A DNA stretch of 64,000 nt from Arthrobacter psychrochitiniphilus (GCF_003185915.1 NZ_QHLZ01000006.1:124001-188000), one strand, 5' to 3'; counted from the first letter of the stretch, positions 1-8,878 are shown. Numbers and translations: made by a program. The notes: generated by a model from the sequence alone, not told the origin.

Positions 1-566
1 AAGGGCTCTGGATCTGCGCCCACGGGGCTACGTTTGGTGGCACAAAAATTGATGTCGGCACACGCTTCCTCCTCGACTATGTTCCCCAGATGCGCCCGGA
101 TGCGAGCCTGGCCATTGATTTGGGCTGTGGCAATGGCACCATTTCAGCGGCCCTGGCCAAGGCCCGTCCGGAGCTGAAGGTCATTGGCACGGATCAGTCT
201 GCTGCGGCGGTGGCCTCAACAACAGCCACAGCGCTGGCCAACGCTCTGGCCGATCAAATTGAGGTGGTCCGTGATGATGCGCTGGCCGGGTTCGCCTCTG
301 GCTCAGCGGAGTTGATAGTCCTGAACCCGCCCTTCCACGTGGGGGCCACCGTGCATGCCGGAATTGCACATAAATTGTTCGCAGCCACAGCACGTGTACT
401 GGCGCCTGGGGGAGAGCTGTGGTGCGTTTATAACCGCCATCTGGACTACAAGGGTGCCTTGGCGAAAGCGGTGGGAACCACGCGCGTAGTAGCTCGTAAC
501 AGCAAATTTACTCTCACAGTTTCCACCAAGGCGGCATCCGGTACGGCCGAAGGCTCTAGTTCTTAA
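1..566 (+). CDS. RsmC-like class I SAM-dependent methyltransferase, 5' partial
   Basis: The window opens inside this gene; the frame is open from base 3 and ends at a TAA at 564-566, leaving 187 visible residues. The visible part begins with a stretch ending GTRFLLDYVP, then the SAM-binding motif DLGCGNG and, about 65 residues later, the catalytic-loop motif NPPFH, which is typical of the RsmC/RlmG N2-guanine rRNA methyltransferases. The likely role is methylation of a guanine in 16S or 23S rRNA in the cytoplasm. The internal ATG at 90 is not the start because the homologous region continues upstream of it. Which rRNA position is modified cannot be told from this half. Confidence 0.8.
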   Translation, partial: GLWICAHGATFGGTKIDVGTRFLLDYVPQMRPDASLAIDLGCGNGTISAALAKARPELKVIGTDQSAAAVASTTATALANALADQIEVVRDDALAGFASGSAELIVLNPPFHVGATVHAGIAHKLFAATARVLAPGGELWCVYNRHLDYKGALAKAVGTTRVVARNSKFTLTVSTKAASGTAEGSSS

Positions 567-698
567 CCTGAAGTTTCGCGCGCCCGCCGTGGCGTTCACG
601 AGTCGCCACCTCCGCCGGGGTAATCTGGCAGCTGGGGAATGGGGCCGGCTTCATCCACGAGGCCGGCAATCAGCAGCTAATGATTTGTCAAGGAGATA

Positions 699-1964
699 AT
701 GTTGGGACTTCCCAATATGGTTGTGCCCCAGCGCCGCCGCGGCACAAACCTTCCTAAGATGGGGGATTTCAACCAGGCAGTGATCCTGGACTCCATTCGA
801 CGTTCCGCGGAAGGCCTTAGCCGGGTTGAACTGGCGGCTTCGGCCGGGTTGGCGGCACAGACAGTATCTAATATTTGCCGGCGCCTTCTGGATTCAGAGC
901 TCATTGTGGAAGCCGGCAAGGAGACCTCTGGCCCGGGGAAGCCGCGCACCATTTTGCGGTTGAACCCCAAAGGCATGTACGCGATCGGGCTTCACATTGA
1001 TCCGGCGACCACCAACTATGTGTTGTTGGACGCGGTAGGGACCGTGCTGGTCTCGGTGGATGAAGTCACTGATCTTGCCAGCCCGCCGGCACAGGCCGTT
1101 GCCGCCATGGGTTCTCAGATTCGCCGCATCATTGCCGAATCCGGTATTCCCGAGCACCGTATTGCCGGTGTGGGTGTTGCTACGCCGGGCCCTGTTGATG
1201 CGGGCAGTGGAACAGTGGTTGACCCGCCCCATATGACGGGCTGGAATAGGGTCCCTCTGCGAGACATCTTGCAGGGCTCAACCGGGTTGCCCGTGGTGAT
1301 GGACAAAGACGTCACGGCCTCGGCAGTGGCCGAGCTGTGGGCCGGGGCCGAGAATAACGCCACGGATTTTGTGTTTGTGTACATTGGCACGGGTATAGGT
1401 GCCGGCTTGGTGCTCAATGATCAGGTGGTGAGGGGTTCCTCAGGTAACGTGGGAGAGATTGGGCATATCATTGCGGACCCCGACGGCCCGCCGTGTGATT
1501 GTGGGCGGCGCGGCTGCGTGAAGGTCACCTGCATGCCCGAAACCTTGGTAGCTCAAGCCCGTGCTGTTGGTGTTCTTCCCGCTGCGCCCGAGGGCGTGGA
1601 ACCGTCACTTCCTGCGGACCTGGCGGCTCTTGCGGAGGCCGCTGCCCAGGGAAACAGGAAAGCCAAAGAGGTGTTGGCGCAATCTGCACGGCGTCTTGCT
1701 GGCGCTGTTTCGGTCCTGACCAACCTGCTCGATGTGGACAAGGTGGTGTTCGGCGGTCCCTTCTGGCCGGCTCTGGCAACCACCTATCTGGAGCTGATTC
1801 CGGAGCTTCTGAGGCAGCTAAGCGTCACCAGTTGTGTGCACTCGGTGGAAGTCACCGGCACCGTGGTGAACTCGGGTGAGGAAGCGTTTGGGGCGGCCTG
1901 CCTGGTCATGGAAAAAACGTTCAGCTCCAATGCCGCACAGTTGTTGCTGGACGCGAAGTTCTGA
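699..1964 (+). CDS. ROK family transcriptional regulator
   Basis: 421 residues. An N-terminal winged helix-turn-helix (about residues 20-85, with SRVELAASAGLAAQTVSNI) is followed by a ROK domain carrying the phosphate-binding GVGVATPGPVD, a GTGIGAGLVL turn and the zinc motif GHI...CDCGRRGC. Members of this family are cytoplasmic sugar- or aminosugar-responsive repressors. In ROK kinases the residue two after the last Cys of the zinc motif is usually Glu; here it is Lys, suggesting ligand binding without kinase activity. AAGGAG at 690-695 lies only 3 nt before the ATG at 699; the next in-frame ATG, 717, is too far from it. The gene stands alone and its target operon is not evident here. Confidence 0.88.
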   Translation: MLGLPNMVVPQRRRGTNLPKMGDFNQAVILDSIRRSAEGLSRVELAASAGLAAQTVSNICRRLLDSELIVEAGKETSGPGKPRTILRLNPKGMYAIGLHIDPATTNYVLLDAVGTVLVSVDEVTDLASPPAQAVAAMGSQIRRIIAESGIPEHRIAGVGVATPGPVDAGSGTVVDPPHMTGWNRVPLRDILQGSTGLPVVMDKDVTASAVAELWAGAENNATDFVFVYIGTGIGAGLVLNDQVVRGSSGNVGEIGHIIADPDGPPCDCGRRGCVKVTCMPETLVAQARAVGVLPAAPEGVEPSLPADLAALAEAAAQGNRKAKEVLAQSARRLAGAVSVLTNLLDVDKVVFGGPFWPALATTYLELIPELLRQLSVTSCVHSVEVTGTVVNSGEEAFGAACLVMEKTFSSNAAQLLLDAKF

Positions 1965-2162
1965 TCAGTCCGGTCCCTCAATAATCTCGCCAAAGGGAAT
2001 GGCAGGATCGGTGTGGGCCTGAAGGGCATGCGGGGTCACAACCACCCGCACCCCGTGGGTTTTCTCGGCCACTGACTGCTGCAGTACCGGGCGGACTGTG
2101 GCAATGAAGTTCTCATCCTTGCCTTGTAGGTACTCCTCATAGACAGCTGGCAACTGGTTCAT
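1965..2162 (-). CDS. small hypothetical protein, 65 aa
   Basis: A 65-residue ORF whose stop codon abuts that of the ROK gene on the other strand. The sequence is acidic and polar, with no membrane segment or recognised motif, beginning MNQLPAVYEEYLQG. It is supported by fitting exactly between two genes and by protein-like composition. The ribosome binding site is weak (GAGTGAACCC before the ATG at 2162). I do not recognise the family and give no function; it could be a conserved actinobacterial small protein or a chance ORF. Confidence 0.5.
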   Translation of the reverse strand: MNQLPAVYEEYLQGKDENFIATVRPVLQQSVAEKTHGVRVVVTPHALQAHTDPAIPFGEIIEGPD

Positions 2163-2253
2163 GGGTTCACTCTAGTCCGCGCCGTGCACTCTGGACAGTG
2201 GGCATGGGAAGTTCTCCCCATTGTGGGAAAGCCACTAAATGTATGAACTTGTC

Positions 2254-2259
2254 TATAAG
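2254..2259 (+). promoter_or_regulatory. possible -10 box of the moxR operon
   Basis: TATAAG at 2254-2259 would place a transcript start near 2266, about 50 nt before the chosen moxR start. No good -35 hexamer is visible 16-18 nt upstream, so this is weak. Confidence 0.25.
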
Positions 2260-2267
2260 ATCCACCC

Positions 2268-2303
2268 CGAAATTGTGTCCGAAATTGTGTCAGAAATTGT
2301 TTC
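2268..2303 (+). repeat. three tandem 12-bp repeats upstream of moxR
   Basis: Three head-to-tail copies of (c/a)gaaattgt(g/t)tc occupy 2268-2279, 2280-2291 and 2292-2303; the first two are identical and the third differs at two bases. They lie in the presumed 5' leader of the MoxR operon. The unit is also four codons long and would be read PKLC-PKLC-QKLF if translation began upstream at 2198. They could bind a regulator or vary in copy number. Confidence 0.6.
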
Positions 2304-2317
2304 AACGAAAGGCCCCC

Positions 2318-3331
2318 TTGACAGTGTTATCCACCAGCGTGAACCCGTCCCTCGATCAGGCGGAGCTGGCGCATGCGCAGCAGGTTCTGAACAAGATCTC
2401 CCGCAGCTTTGAACACAAGGTGGTGGGACAAACCCGGTTACGGGAAACCCTGCTGATCTCCCTGATGACCGGGGGCCACGTCCTGTTGGAATCCGTTCCG
2501 GGCTTGGCGAAGACCACGGCCGCACAGACCCTGGCAGAATCAGTCAGCGCACTGTTCCACCGGATCCAGTGCACCCCGGATCTTTTGCCCAGTGACATTG
2601 TTGGCACCCAGATTTACGACGCCGCCCAAGGCACCTTCGCCACGCAGCTGGGTCCCGTGCACGCCAACATTGTGCTGCTGGATGAGATCAACCGCTCCAG
2701 TGCCAAGACACAATCTGCCATGCTCGAAGCCATGCAGGAACGTCAAACCACCATTGCCGGCCAGGTACACCCGCTGCCACACCCGTTCATGGTCCTGGCC
2801 ACCCAGAACCCCATTGAGCAGGAAGGCACCTACCAGCTCCCCGAAGCCCAGATGGACCGCTTCATGCTCAAGGATGTTCTGGATTATCCCAGCCCCGTGG
2901 AGGAAGCCGAAGTCATTCGGCGTATTGATTCCGGGGTGTTCCTAGCCGGGGCGGCGCCAGCTCCCGTGGCAGGGCTGGCAGATATCGTTGCCCTGCAGGA
3001 CGCCGTCAAAAAGGTTTATCTGGACCCTGCTCTTATCAATTACATTGTGGGGCTGGTCTATGTAACCCGCCATGCCGGAGCGTACATTGACCCTGCGCTG
3101 GCCAAGCTTATTGAGTTTGGTGCCAGCCCCCGCGCCAGCATCGCCTTCACCCAGGCATCGCGTGCTTTAGCCCTGCTGCAAGGACGGGACCACGTGATCC
3201 CCGAAGACATCAAGGCACTGGCGGAACGTGTTTTGCGGCACCGGATCATTCTGGGCTTTGAAGCCGTGGCGGAAAATATTCCGGTGGAAACCTTGATTGC
3301 CGCCATCCTTGACTCAGTTCAAACACCGTAG
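2318..3331 (+). CDS. MoxR family AAA+ ATPase
   Basis: About 337 residues from the TTG at 2318, which has GAAAGG 5-6 nt upstream. The frame is open from 2198, but those extra 40 residues are repeat-coded and unlike MoxR. Walker A is GLAKTT (in ESVPGLAKTT), Walker B is VLLDEINR, followed by sensor motif ATQNP and the C-terminal AAA lid. MoxR ATPases are cytoplasmic chaperones that act on membrane-bound vWA-domain partners. This fits here, since DUF58 and two vWA proteins follow in one operon. GTG at 2324 is an alternative start. Confidence 0.9.
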   Translation: MTVLSTSVNPSLDQAELAHAQQVLNKISRSFEHKVVGQTRLRETLLISLMTGGHVLLESVPGLAKTTAAQTLAESVSALFHRIQCTPDLLPSDIVGTQIYDAAQGTFATQLGPVHANIVLLDEINRSSAKTQSAMLEAMQERQTTIAGQVHPLPHPFMVLATQNPIEQEGTYQLPEAQMDRFMLKDVLDYPSPVEEAEVIRRIDSGVFLAGAAPAPVAGLADIVALQDAVKKVYLDPALINYIVGLVYVTRHAGAYIDPALAKLIEFGASPRASIAFTQASRALALLQGRDHVIPEDIKALAERVLRHRIILGFEAVAENIPVETLIAAILDSVQTP

Positions 3332-3337
3332 CCTGCC

Positions 3338-4303
3338 GTGAGTAGCCTCTTGACTGGCGTGAAAGCAAAGATGTACATCTTTGCGCACCGCCGGGCCCGC
3401 GGTGTCCTTGACGGAGAGTACGCTTCCATTTTCCGCGGCCGTAGCCTGGACTTCGATGATCTGCGCGATTATGTTCCGGGGGATGAAGTCCGGGACATCG
3501 ATTGGAAAGCCACTGCCCGGGTGGGGACGCCGCTGATCAAACGCTACGTGGCTACCCGCCGCCAACAGGTACTTTTTGTGGCTGACACTGGCCGGAACAT
3601 GGCTGCAACCTCTCGCGGCGGCCAGATCAAAAAGGATATTGCCGTCATGGTCATGGGGGTCATCGGCTTGCTGGCCTGCAGACACGGTGATTCCGTGGCC
3701 CTTATCCACGGAGACTCCAACGCAACCGCCGCACTGCCCGCCAAAGGCACCGAAAGTCATGTGGAGAATGTGTTGCGCCGCATGGATGCAGCCTCAGAGG
3801 ACAGCGGGCGCAGTGAGCTGTGCACGCAGTTGGAGTATGCTGCCACCCACATCAAGGCCCGCACACTCCTGGTGGTTGTTGCGGATGAGCTCGCACCCAA
3901 CGAGCGCCTCGCTAAGGTGCTTCGCCGGCTCAACGCCCAGCATGAAATCCTGTGGGTAGAAATTGCTGACGCCATCTTAGCCGGACCCGGTGCTGTCCAC
4001 GGCTCTGCCGGAAGGTCAAGAGGCAGCCTGGACAAGGGCGCTACGGCATCTGCACACCTAGCATCCGGGTGGGCGGGCACCGAGGTTATGGCAACTGACG
4101 TTGAGGGGGAGCGGCAGGTCCTGCTGCTACTTGCCAATGATCCGGAACTTGCCCGCAGCTATGCCCAAGCTGCCGCCGAAAGGTCCCAGGGGCTGGCCGA
4201 GCTGCTGCGTACCCAGGGAATTGCCATGACCTGTGTGGGTGCCACAGAGCAGGTCATGACTGCTGTCTTCGCCTTGCTGGAGAGGCATCGACGTGCCCGC
4301 TGA
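3338..4303 (+). CDS. DUF58 domain-containing protein
   Basis: 321 residues from a GTG at 3338, seven bases after the moxR stop. The N-terminal half carries the DUF58 signature (FRGRSLDFDDLRDYVPGDEVRDIDW, here cited as positions about 32-56: GRS, D-D-LR-YVPGDE, R-IDW). The following part resembles a vWA-type fold with FVADTGRNM at about residue 77. DUF58 proteins almost always follow MoxR ATPases and are assumed to be their partners. The gene overlaps the next by 11 bases, so they are probably translationally coupled. The molecular role of the family is not established. Confidence 0.88.
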   Translation: MSSLLTGVKAKMYIFAHRRARGVLDGEYASIFRGRSLDFDDLRDYVPGDEVRDIDWKATARVGTPLIKRYVATRRQQVLFVADTGRNMAATSRGGQIKKDIAVMVMGVIGLLACRHGDSVALIHGDSNATAALPAKGTESHVENVLRRMDAASEDSGRSELCTQLEYAATHIKARTLLVVVADELAPNERLAKVLRRLNAQHEILWVEIADAILAGPGAVHGSAGRSRGSLDKGATASAHLASGWAGTEVMATDVEGERQVLLLLANDPELARSYAQAAAERSQGLAELLRTQGIAMTCVGATEQVMTAVFALLERHRRAR

Positions 4304-4763
4304 CACAACGTTTTATGCCCCCATTGGCTACTCGGCGTGGTGGCCGCTGATGGGGGTGGCGCTGCTGATCCTGTGCGCCGCAGCGGTGGCCTGGATCTGG
4401 GTCGCCACCAAGCCGGCCGGCACCATCGGCGTCCCCAATTTTGTTCCGCCACGGCACCCGCAGGGCGTCAAAGCCAAATACCTGGCCCTCATTGATGGGC
4501 TGCAAAACCAGCACGACGCCGGACACCTGGCTACGCGCGCAGCCCACAGTGAGCTCAGCCTGGCTGTGCGCACCTTCGTCCATGAGATGACGGGGTTGCG
4601 GACTCAGCGCATGACACTCACCGAGTTGCGTGAGCACCGCCTGCCACTGGCTGAGGAGGCTGTGGAACTGTTTTATCCGGGGGAGTTTTCCCGCACAGGA
4701 GGAGACCGCTTAGTGTCCGACTCGGCTCAGGCGGCTAGGAATGTGGTGAGAGAATGGCGTTGA
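4293..4763 (+). CDS. small membrane protein of the MoxR operon (DUF4381-like)
   Basis: 156 residues from GTG 4293, overlapping the DUF58 gene by 11 bases and the next gene by 10. One hydrophobic segment (about residues 13-38, WWPLMGVALLILCAAAVAWIW) is followed by a soluble helical domain ending NVVREWR. Size, single N-terminal transmembrane helix and place between DUF58 and vWA genes match the DUF4381-type proteins of MoxR operons, although sequence evidence for that family is weak. It is probably a membrane anchor with a cytoplasmic domain. Confidence 0.75.
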   Translation: MPADTTFYAPIGYSAWWPLMGVALLILCAAAVAWIWVATKPAGTIGVPNFVPPRHPQGVKAKYLALIDGLQNQHDAGHLATRAAHSELSLAVRTFVHEMTGLRTQRMTLTELREHRLPLAEEAVELFYPGEFSRTGGDRLVSDSAQAARNVVREWR

Positions 4764-5737
4764 AATACTGGTGGTTGCTGCCTGTGGGGCTGGCCGTTCT
4801 TGGCACTGTCCTTGTACTGCTGTTCCGGCGTGGAACGGCGCCGGTGTGGCGCCTTCCGGTGGCCCATACCGAACGGCTCACGGCCCTACCCGCCTACCAA
4901 AACGCGCTGCGCCAGCGCCGCACGTGGCTCACTGTGGCGGTTGCTGCCGTTGCGGTTTTGGCGCTCTCGCTGCTGGTGGCCGCGGCCCGGCCCGTCACGG
5001 AGCGGACAAGCATTCCTGAACAACTTAACCGGGACATCATCTTGTGTCTGGATGTCTCCGGTTCCATGTTGGATACCGATGAGGCCATTGTGAGTGTTTT
5101 TTCCACCTTGGTGGCGAACTTCAAGGGTGAACGGATTGGCTTGACCATCTTTGATTCAACGGCTGTCACAGTTTTTCCGCTCACGGACGACTATGAGTTT
5201 GTGGCGAATGAGCTCAAAATTGCGCAGAAGGCGCTGAACCCGGACGCGAGTTCCTTTGATTATTTCACTGGAACATATGAGGCGCCGGGCTCCTCTCTCA
5301 TTGGCGACGGATTAGCCAGCTGCATCAACGGCTTTCCGGCAGCAGCCCAATCCCAACGATCCAGATCGGTCATCTTTGCCACCGACAACCTCTTGGCAGG
5401 AAAACCCTTGTTCAGCCTGGCGGAGGCCACCACGCTGGCTCAGAAGGACAAGATACGTATCTATTCCCTTAACCCCAACGACTTCGGCATGGAAACATTC
5501 TTGGGCAAGGCCGCACAAGGCCTCAAGACGACCTCCACCTCCACGGGCGGGGCCTACTTTGCGCTGGAGAGTGAATCTGCGGTTCCTGGAATTGTGCAAA
5601 AAGTGCAAGCCACTGAGGCGGCACTGCTCAAGGGCGCCCCGCAGCGCAGTGTGCTGGATCAACCAGGTTGGGCCTTGGGTATGGCGCTGCTTTCCCTGCT
5701 GATGCTGGGTGTAGCTGGTTGGCGGCTTCGGAGATGA
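4754..5737 (+). CDS. vWA domain membrane protein (BatA-like)
   Basis: 327 residues. A transmembrane helix lies at about 5-24 and another at about 54-75. A von Willebrand A domain begins at about 90, with the intact metal-ion-dependent adhesion site DVSGSM (DxSxS) in ILCLDVSGSML and the distal ATDN motif. A C-terminal transmembrane helix (about 302-322) closes the protein. This is the BatA layout: a membrane-anchored vWA domain acting with a MoxR ATPase. ATG 4754 lies inside the end of the preceding gene. The product's partners are probably the neighbouring vWA and TPR proteins. Confidence 0.87.
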   Translation: MALKYWWLLPVGLAVLGTVLVLLFRRGTAPVWRLPVAHTERLTALPAYQNALRQRRTWLTVAVAAVAVLALSLLVAAARPVTERTSIPEQLNRDIILCLDVSGSMLDTDEAIVSVFSTLVANFKGERIGLTIFDSTAVTVFPLTDDYEFVANELKIAQKALNPDASSFDYFTGTYEAPGSSLIGDGLASCINGFPAAAQSQRSRSVIFATDNLLAGKPLFSLAEATTLAQKDKIRIYSLNPNDFGMETFLGKAAQGLKTTSTSTGGAYFALESESAVPGIVQKVQATEAALLKGAPQRSVLDQPGWALGMALLSLLMLGVAGWRLRR

Positions 5738-6732
5738 GCCTACTGCCGATCCTGCCCCTGTGGCTGTACCTGGCTCTGTCTCTGATGCTGCTAGCCGTTG
5801 CTGGTTTCCTTCTGCTCAAGGGGGCCACCGCCGCCCGTTGGCGCTACGCAGCCTTGGTTGTGCTGGTCTTGGTTGCTGGAGCCCGGCCCGGACTGGTGGG
5901 CGCGCCCGCACCAGTAGCGAACACCGAACTCAACGTGTACTTTGTGGTTGATGTGACACCCAGTTCAGCTGCCGAGGACTTCAATGGAAAATCTCCCCGG
6001 ATTGAGGGAATGAAAGGGGACATTCAAGCCCTGGCCACCGAACTGGCTGGGGCCCGGTTCTCCCTGATCACCTTTGATAGCAAGGCCTCCGTCACGCTTC
6101 CGCTGACCACCGACGCAACAGCGCTGGCCACCATGACTGAGGTCATCTCACCCAAACCGGCCTACATCTCTCAAGGCAGCAGCATCAGCGTGGCCCATCA
6201 GCTGCTGGCCCAACGGCTGGCGGATTCTGCGAAGAACCACCCGGAGCGGCCGCGGCTGGTGTTTTACCTCGGTGACGGGGAACAAACAGCAGCTCAAGCA
6301 CCCGAACCGTTCAAGGACAAGATAGAACTGATAGATGGTGGCGCTGTGTTGGGGTACGGGACAACTGCCGGAGGAAAAATGCGTGAGTACAGCTTCAGCA
6401 GTACATCCTCCGGGCCCTACATTCTGGACAAAAGCGCCAACTATGCGCCAGCGATTTCCCGTATTGATGAGAAGGCGCTGGCCGGCATCGCCTCCCAGCT
6501 GGACGTGCCCTATGTTCACCGGGAGCAGCCGGGAAACATTGCTGCGGCGTTGGGCAAGTCTGCCCCCAAGGTTTCTTCCTCGCCGGGTGGAACAGAGGTC
6601 CGTGTTGGTGCCGGGCGCACTGAATTATATTGGCTCTTCGCTTTGGCCGCTTTTGGTGTGGCCACCGCAGAACTGGCCTCACTGAGCCGTGCCCGCCGTT
6701 TCTTGGCGGCGCCCCGAAAGGACCGCGCATGA
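5734..6732 (+). CDS. vWA domain membrane protein (BatB-like), variant MIDAS
   Basis: 332 residues from ATG 5734, which overlaps the preceding stop as ATGA. Two N-terminal hydrophobic segments (about 5-25 and 32-49) precede a vWA domain whose metal site reads DVTPS rather than the usual DxSxS, with Thr in the second position. A further hydrophobic segment near the C-terminus (about residues 297-316) completes the BatB-like topology. The Thr variant may alter metal binding. Coupling to both neighbours suggests fixed stoichiometry within one membrane complex. Confidence 0.84.
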   Translation: MSLLPILPLWLYLALSLMLLAVAGFLLLKGATAARWRYAALVVLVLVAGARPGLVGAPAPVANTELNVYFVVDVTPSSAAEDFNGKSPRIEGMKGDIQALATELAGARFSLITFDSKASVTLPLTTDATALATMTEVISPKPAYISQGSSISVAHQLLAQRLADSAKNHPERPRLVFYLGDGEQTAAQAPEPFKDKIELIDGGAVLGYGTTAGGKMREYSFSSTSSGPYILDKSANYAPAISRIDEKALAGIASQLDVPYVHREQPGNIAAALGKSAPKVSSSPGGTEVRVGAGRTELYWLFALAAFGVATAELASLSRARRFLAAPRKDRA

Positions 6733-7526
6733 ATGCCTCTTCCTTGGCAGCGCAACCCGGACCAGTTGCACCCAGTGGGACTGCATCCAGTGGGACTGCA
6801 CCCAGCGGGGCTGGCGACGCCCGGCAACGGCGGAAGAAACTGCTGCTCTGGAGCGCACCTGCCATCCTTGTCGCCGCCGTTGTTGCACTGAAGTTGCTGA
6901 GCCTGCCACTCGCCGCAGGGCAGGCCGGCGCAGCCTACGGCAGCTCTAACGCGGACGGGACCGTGCACGCCGGGCAGGCCATGGGGGTACTGAACCTGGT
7001 TGAACGGTACAAGTCCCACTTTGCCGTGGGTGATGGATATGTGCTGCGCGGCGACTTTGAACGGGCCAGGAAGGAATTTGCCACGGCCTTGGAGCTGGTC
7101 CCAGCAAAGGACTCATGCAAGGTTCGGGTTAATTTGGTACTTAGCCTAGAGAAGTTGGGTGAGGAGGGGCAGAAGGCGGGGGACACGGCGAGTGCCCTGG
7201 AGTTCTTTGCCCAGGGCAGCGCAACTGTAGAGCAAGCGCCGCGGGACTGCTTCACCCCTGATAGTGCCAATAACAGCGACGGTGAAGGTGATGCGCTGCG
7301 GGACGCTGCGCAGCGCCTGGAGGAGAAGGCGTCCGCCTCCCAAGATGGTGGCCAGGACGGCGAAGGCGGCGAGAGTGAGCCGGGGCAGGATACGCCGGCG
7401 CCACCCGCCAGCAAGCTGGACAAGCTCAAGGAATCCGGCCAGAAAGCGCAGCAGGAACGTAGCAAGGGCCAGAAGTTGGATGAACTGCTTGAGGAAGAGC
7501 CAGAGCAGCACCCCAAGCCGTGGTGA
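6729..7526 (+). CDS. TPR-containing membrane-anchored protein (BatC-like)
   Basis: 265 residues from ATG 6729, overlapping the previous stop as ATGA. The N-terminus is a Pro/Ser/Gly/Thr-rich cytoplasmic stretch coded by three 15-bp repeats (6771-6815). A transmembrane helix follows at about residues 40-58, then a tetratricopeptide-like helical hairpin near 98-135 (FERARKEFATALELVP). The C-terminal third is charged low-complexity sequence. It closes the MoxR operon where BatC/BatE TPR proteins often sit. It probably scaffolds the vWA proteins at the membrane; this is inferred from context. Confidence 0.75.
   Translation: MNASSLAAQPGPVAPSGTASSGTAPSGAGDARQRRKKLLLWSAPAILVAAVVALKLLSLPLAAGQAGAAYGSSNADGTVHAGQAMGVLNLVERYKSHFAVGDGYVLRGDFERARKEFATALELVPAKDSCKVRVNLVLSLEKLGEEGQKAGDTASALEFFAQGSATVEQAPRDCFTPDSANNSDGEGDALRDAAQRLEEKASASQDGGQDGEGGESEPGQDTPAPPASKLDKLKESGQKAQQERSKGQKLDELLEEEPEQHPKPW
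6771..6815 (+). repeat. three 15-bp in-frame repeats in the TPR gene
   Basis: Copies at 6771-6785, 6786-6800 and 6801-6815 of cccagtgggactgca (third copy degenerate), coding a PSGTA/SSGTA/PSGAG stretch. They are in frame and could expand or contract without breaking the gene. Confidence 0.7.
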
Positions 7527-7915
7527 CGTGTGCATTTTGGAGTACAGAGGGACTCTGACTGCTCACTTATTCGGTCAAGGTGCAGAATTCACTAGCTTCT
7601 CCGAATGTAATTGCTGAAATATTCCGTAAAGGCGCGTAGTAATTCGATCATGAATTTGCGCTGCATGTCACGGGGTGCTTATATTTGGTGCACGTTATCT
7701 CCTCAACGTGTGTCAGCGACCTTCGGATTAATCGAGGGTGTGGGTGCCCCCATGTGGGTCTGACATTTGCTCGCGGATCACGCCCGCTCGCTGTTGCTCT
7801 CTAGACAGCTCCGGGTGGTCTGCGCCGCTTTCTTCGAAAATGTGATTGTTGCTGCCTTCCGGTGTTCTAGACGCTTGGGGCAGCAGCGGCCAACCCATCC
7901 TCAAGGACCCAGCAA
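7527..7915. other. 389-bp intergenic region upstream of metF
   Basis: No ORF here looks real on either strand. The composition is less GC-rich than the flanking genes up to about 7740. I looked for cobalamin, SAM and SAH riboswitch cores and T-box elements and saw none. A stem TGCTGCC/GGCAGCA (7850-7856 with 7879-7885, 22-nt loop) lies just before the metF ribosome site AAGGA (7903-7907) and may be a leader hairpin. Promoters for metF should lie here but none is convincing. Confidence 0.5.
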
Positions 7916-8878
7916 ATGTCTCCACCGAGCCTGATACAGGTATCGGCGCCAGCTTCACAAAGTGCGCCGATAGCCCTCTCTTACGAACTCTTTCCACCCA
8001 AGAATGCGGCCGCGGAAGCCACGCTGTGGCAAACCATCCGTGAATTGGAAAGCACCAATCCGGACTACGTCTCCGTCACCTACGGTGCCAATGGCAGTAA
8101 CCGCAACACAGCAGTGGAACTCTTGAACAGGCTCCTGACGGAAACCTCACTGAGACCGTTGGCACACCTGACCTGCGTGGGAAACACGGCTGATGAACTT
8201 GCCGAGATCATCTCTGAACTGCTCGACCATGGTGTGCGCGGCATCCTGGCCCTGCGCGGAGATCTGCCCCAGGACGGTCCCGCCGAACCACGGGCTGGAT
8301 CCTTGGCCTACGCGCAGGACCTCATTGAGTTGATCCGCCGTGTGGAGCAGCGCCGTTCGGCGTTGCTCTGTGCCGGCAAGGTTGCTATTGGTGTGGCGGC
8401 CTACCCTGCGCGGCACCCGGAGTCACCCTCGATTGAACATGATGTGGAGGTCCTCCTGGCCAAGCAGCGCTCAGGAGCCGACTTTGCCATCACCCAAGTG
8501 TTCTTCCATGCGGACCAGTACCGCGACCTTGTGAGCCGGGCACGCCGCGCCGGGGTCAGCATACCCATCATCCCTGGTGTCATGCCGCTGACCAGCCTGC
8601 GCCGGGTTCAGCGTTTGGGTGATCTGACGGGTGTGGAACCCTGCCCCAAGCTGCTGGATAGTCTGGGTCGGGCCGACGACGCAGCACAGAGCCGCCGTGT
8701 GGGGGTCAAGGCCACAGTGGACTTGGCCCGGGCGGCCTTGGACGCTGGCGCACCCGGTATTCACCTCTACACCTTCAATGAACATGCCGCCGCCCTGGAG
8801 GTCCTGAATAAACTCGAACTACTGCGTCCGGGACGGCCCCAGCTGGGCTCCAGAAGTGCCGCATCAGCCTTGGCCTAA
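7916..8878 (+). CDS. metF: 5,10-methylenetetrahydrofolate reductase
   Basis: 320 residues; ATG 7916 is 8 nt after AAGGA. The product reduces methylenetetrahydrofolate to 5-methyltetrahydrofolate, the methyl donor for methionine synthesis, using FAD. The family hallmarks are present: SYELFPPK near residue 22, YVSVTYGANGS, HLTCVG, ILALRGDLP and a TIM-barrel C-terminus with TQVFF and PGVMPL. Length is normal. It lies 81 bp upstream of metE, which consumes its product, so the two are probably co-transcribed. Confidence 0.95.
   Translation: MSPPSLIQVSAPASQSAPIALSYELFPPKNAAAEATLWQTIRELESTNPDYVSVTYGANGSNRNTAVELLNRLLTETSLRPLAHLTCVGNTADELAEIISELLDHGVRGILALRGDLPQDGPAEPRAGSLAYAQDLIELIRRVEQRRSALLCAGKVAIGVAAYPARHPESPSIEHDVEVLLAKQRSGADFAITQVFFHADQYRDLVSRARRAGVSIPIIPGVMPLTSLRRVQRLGDLTGVEPCPKLLDSLGRADDAAQSRRVGVKATVDLARAALDAGAPGIHLYTFNEHAAALEVLNKLELLRPGRPQLGSRSAASALA

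Noticed and set aside
7527..7915. Cobalamin or SAM riboswitch before metF-metE
   Set aside because: The conserved cores of these riboswitches were looked for and not found.
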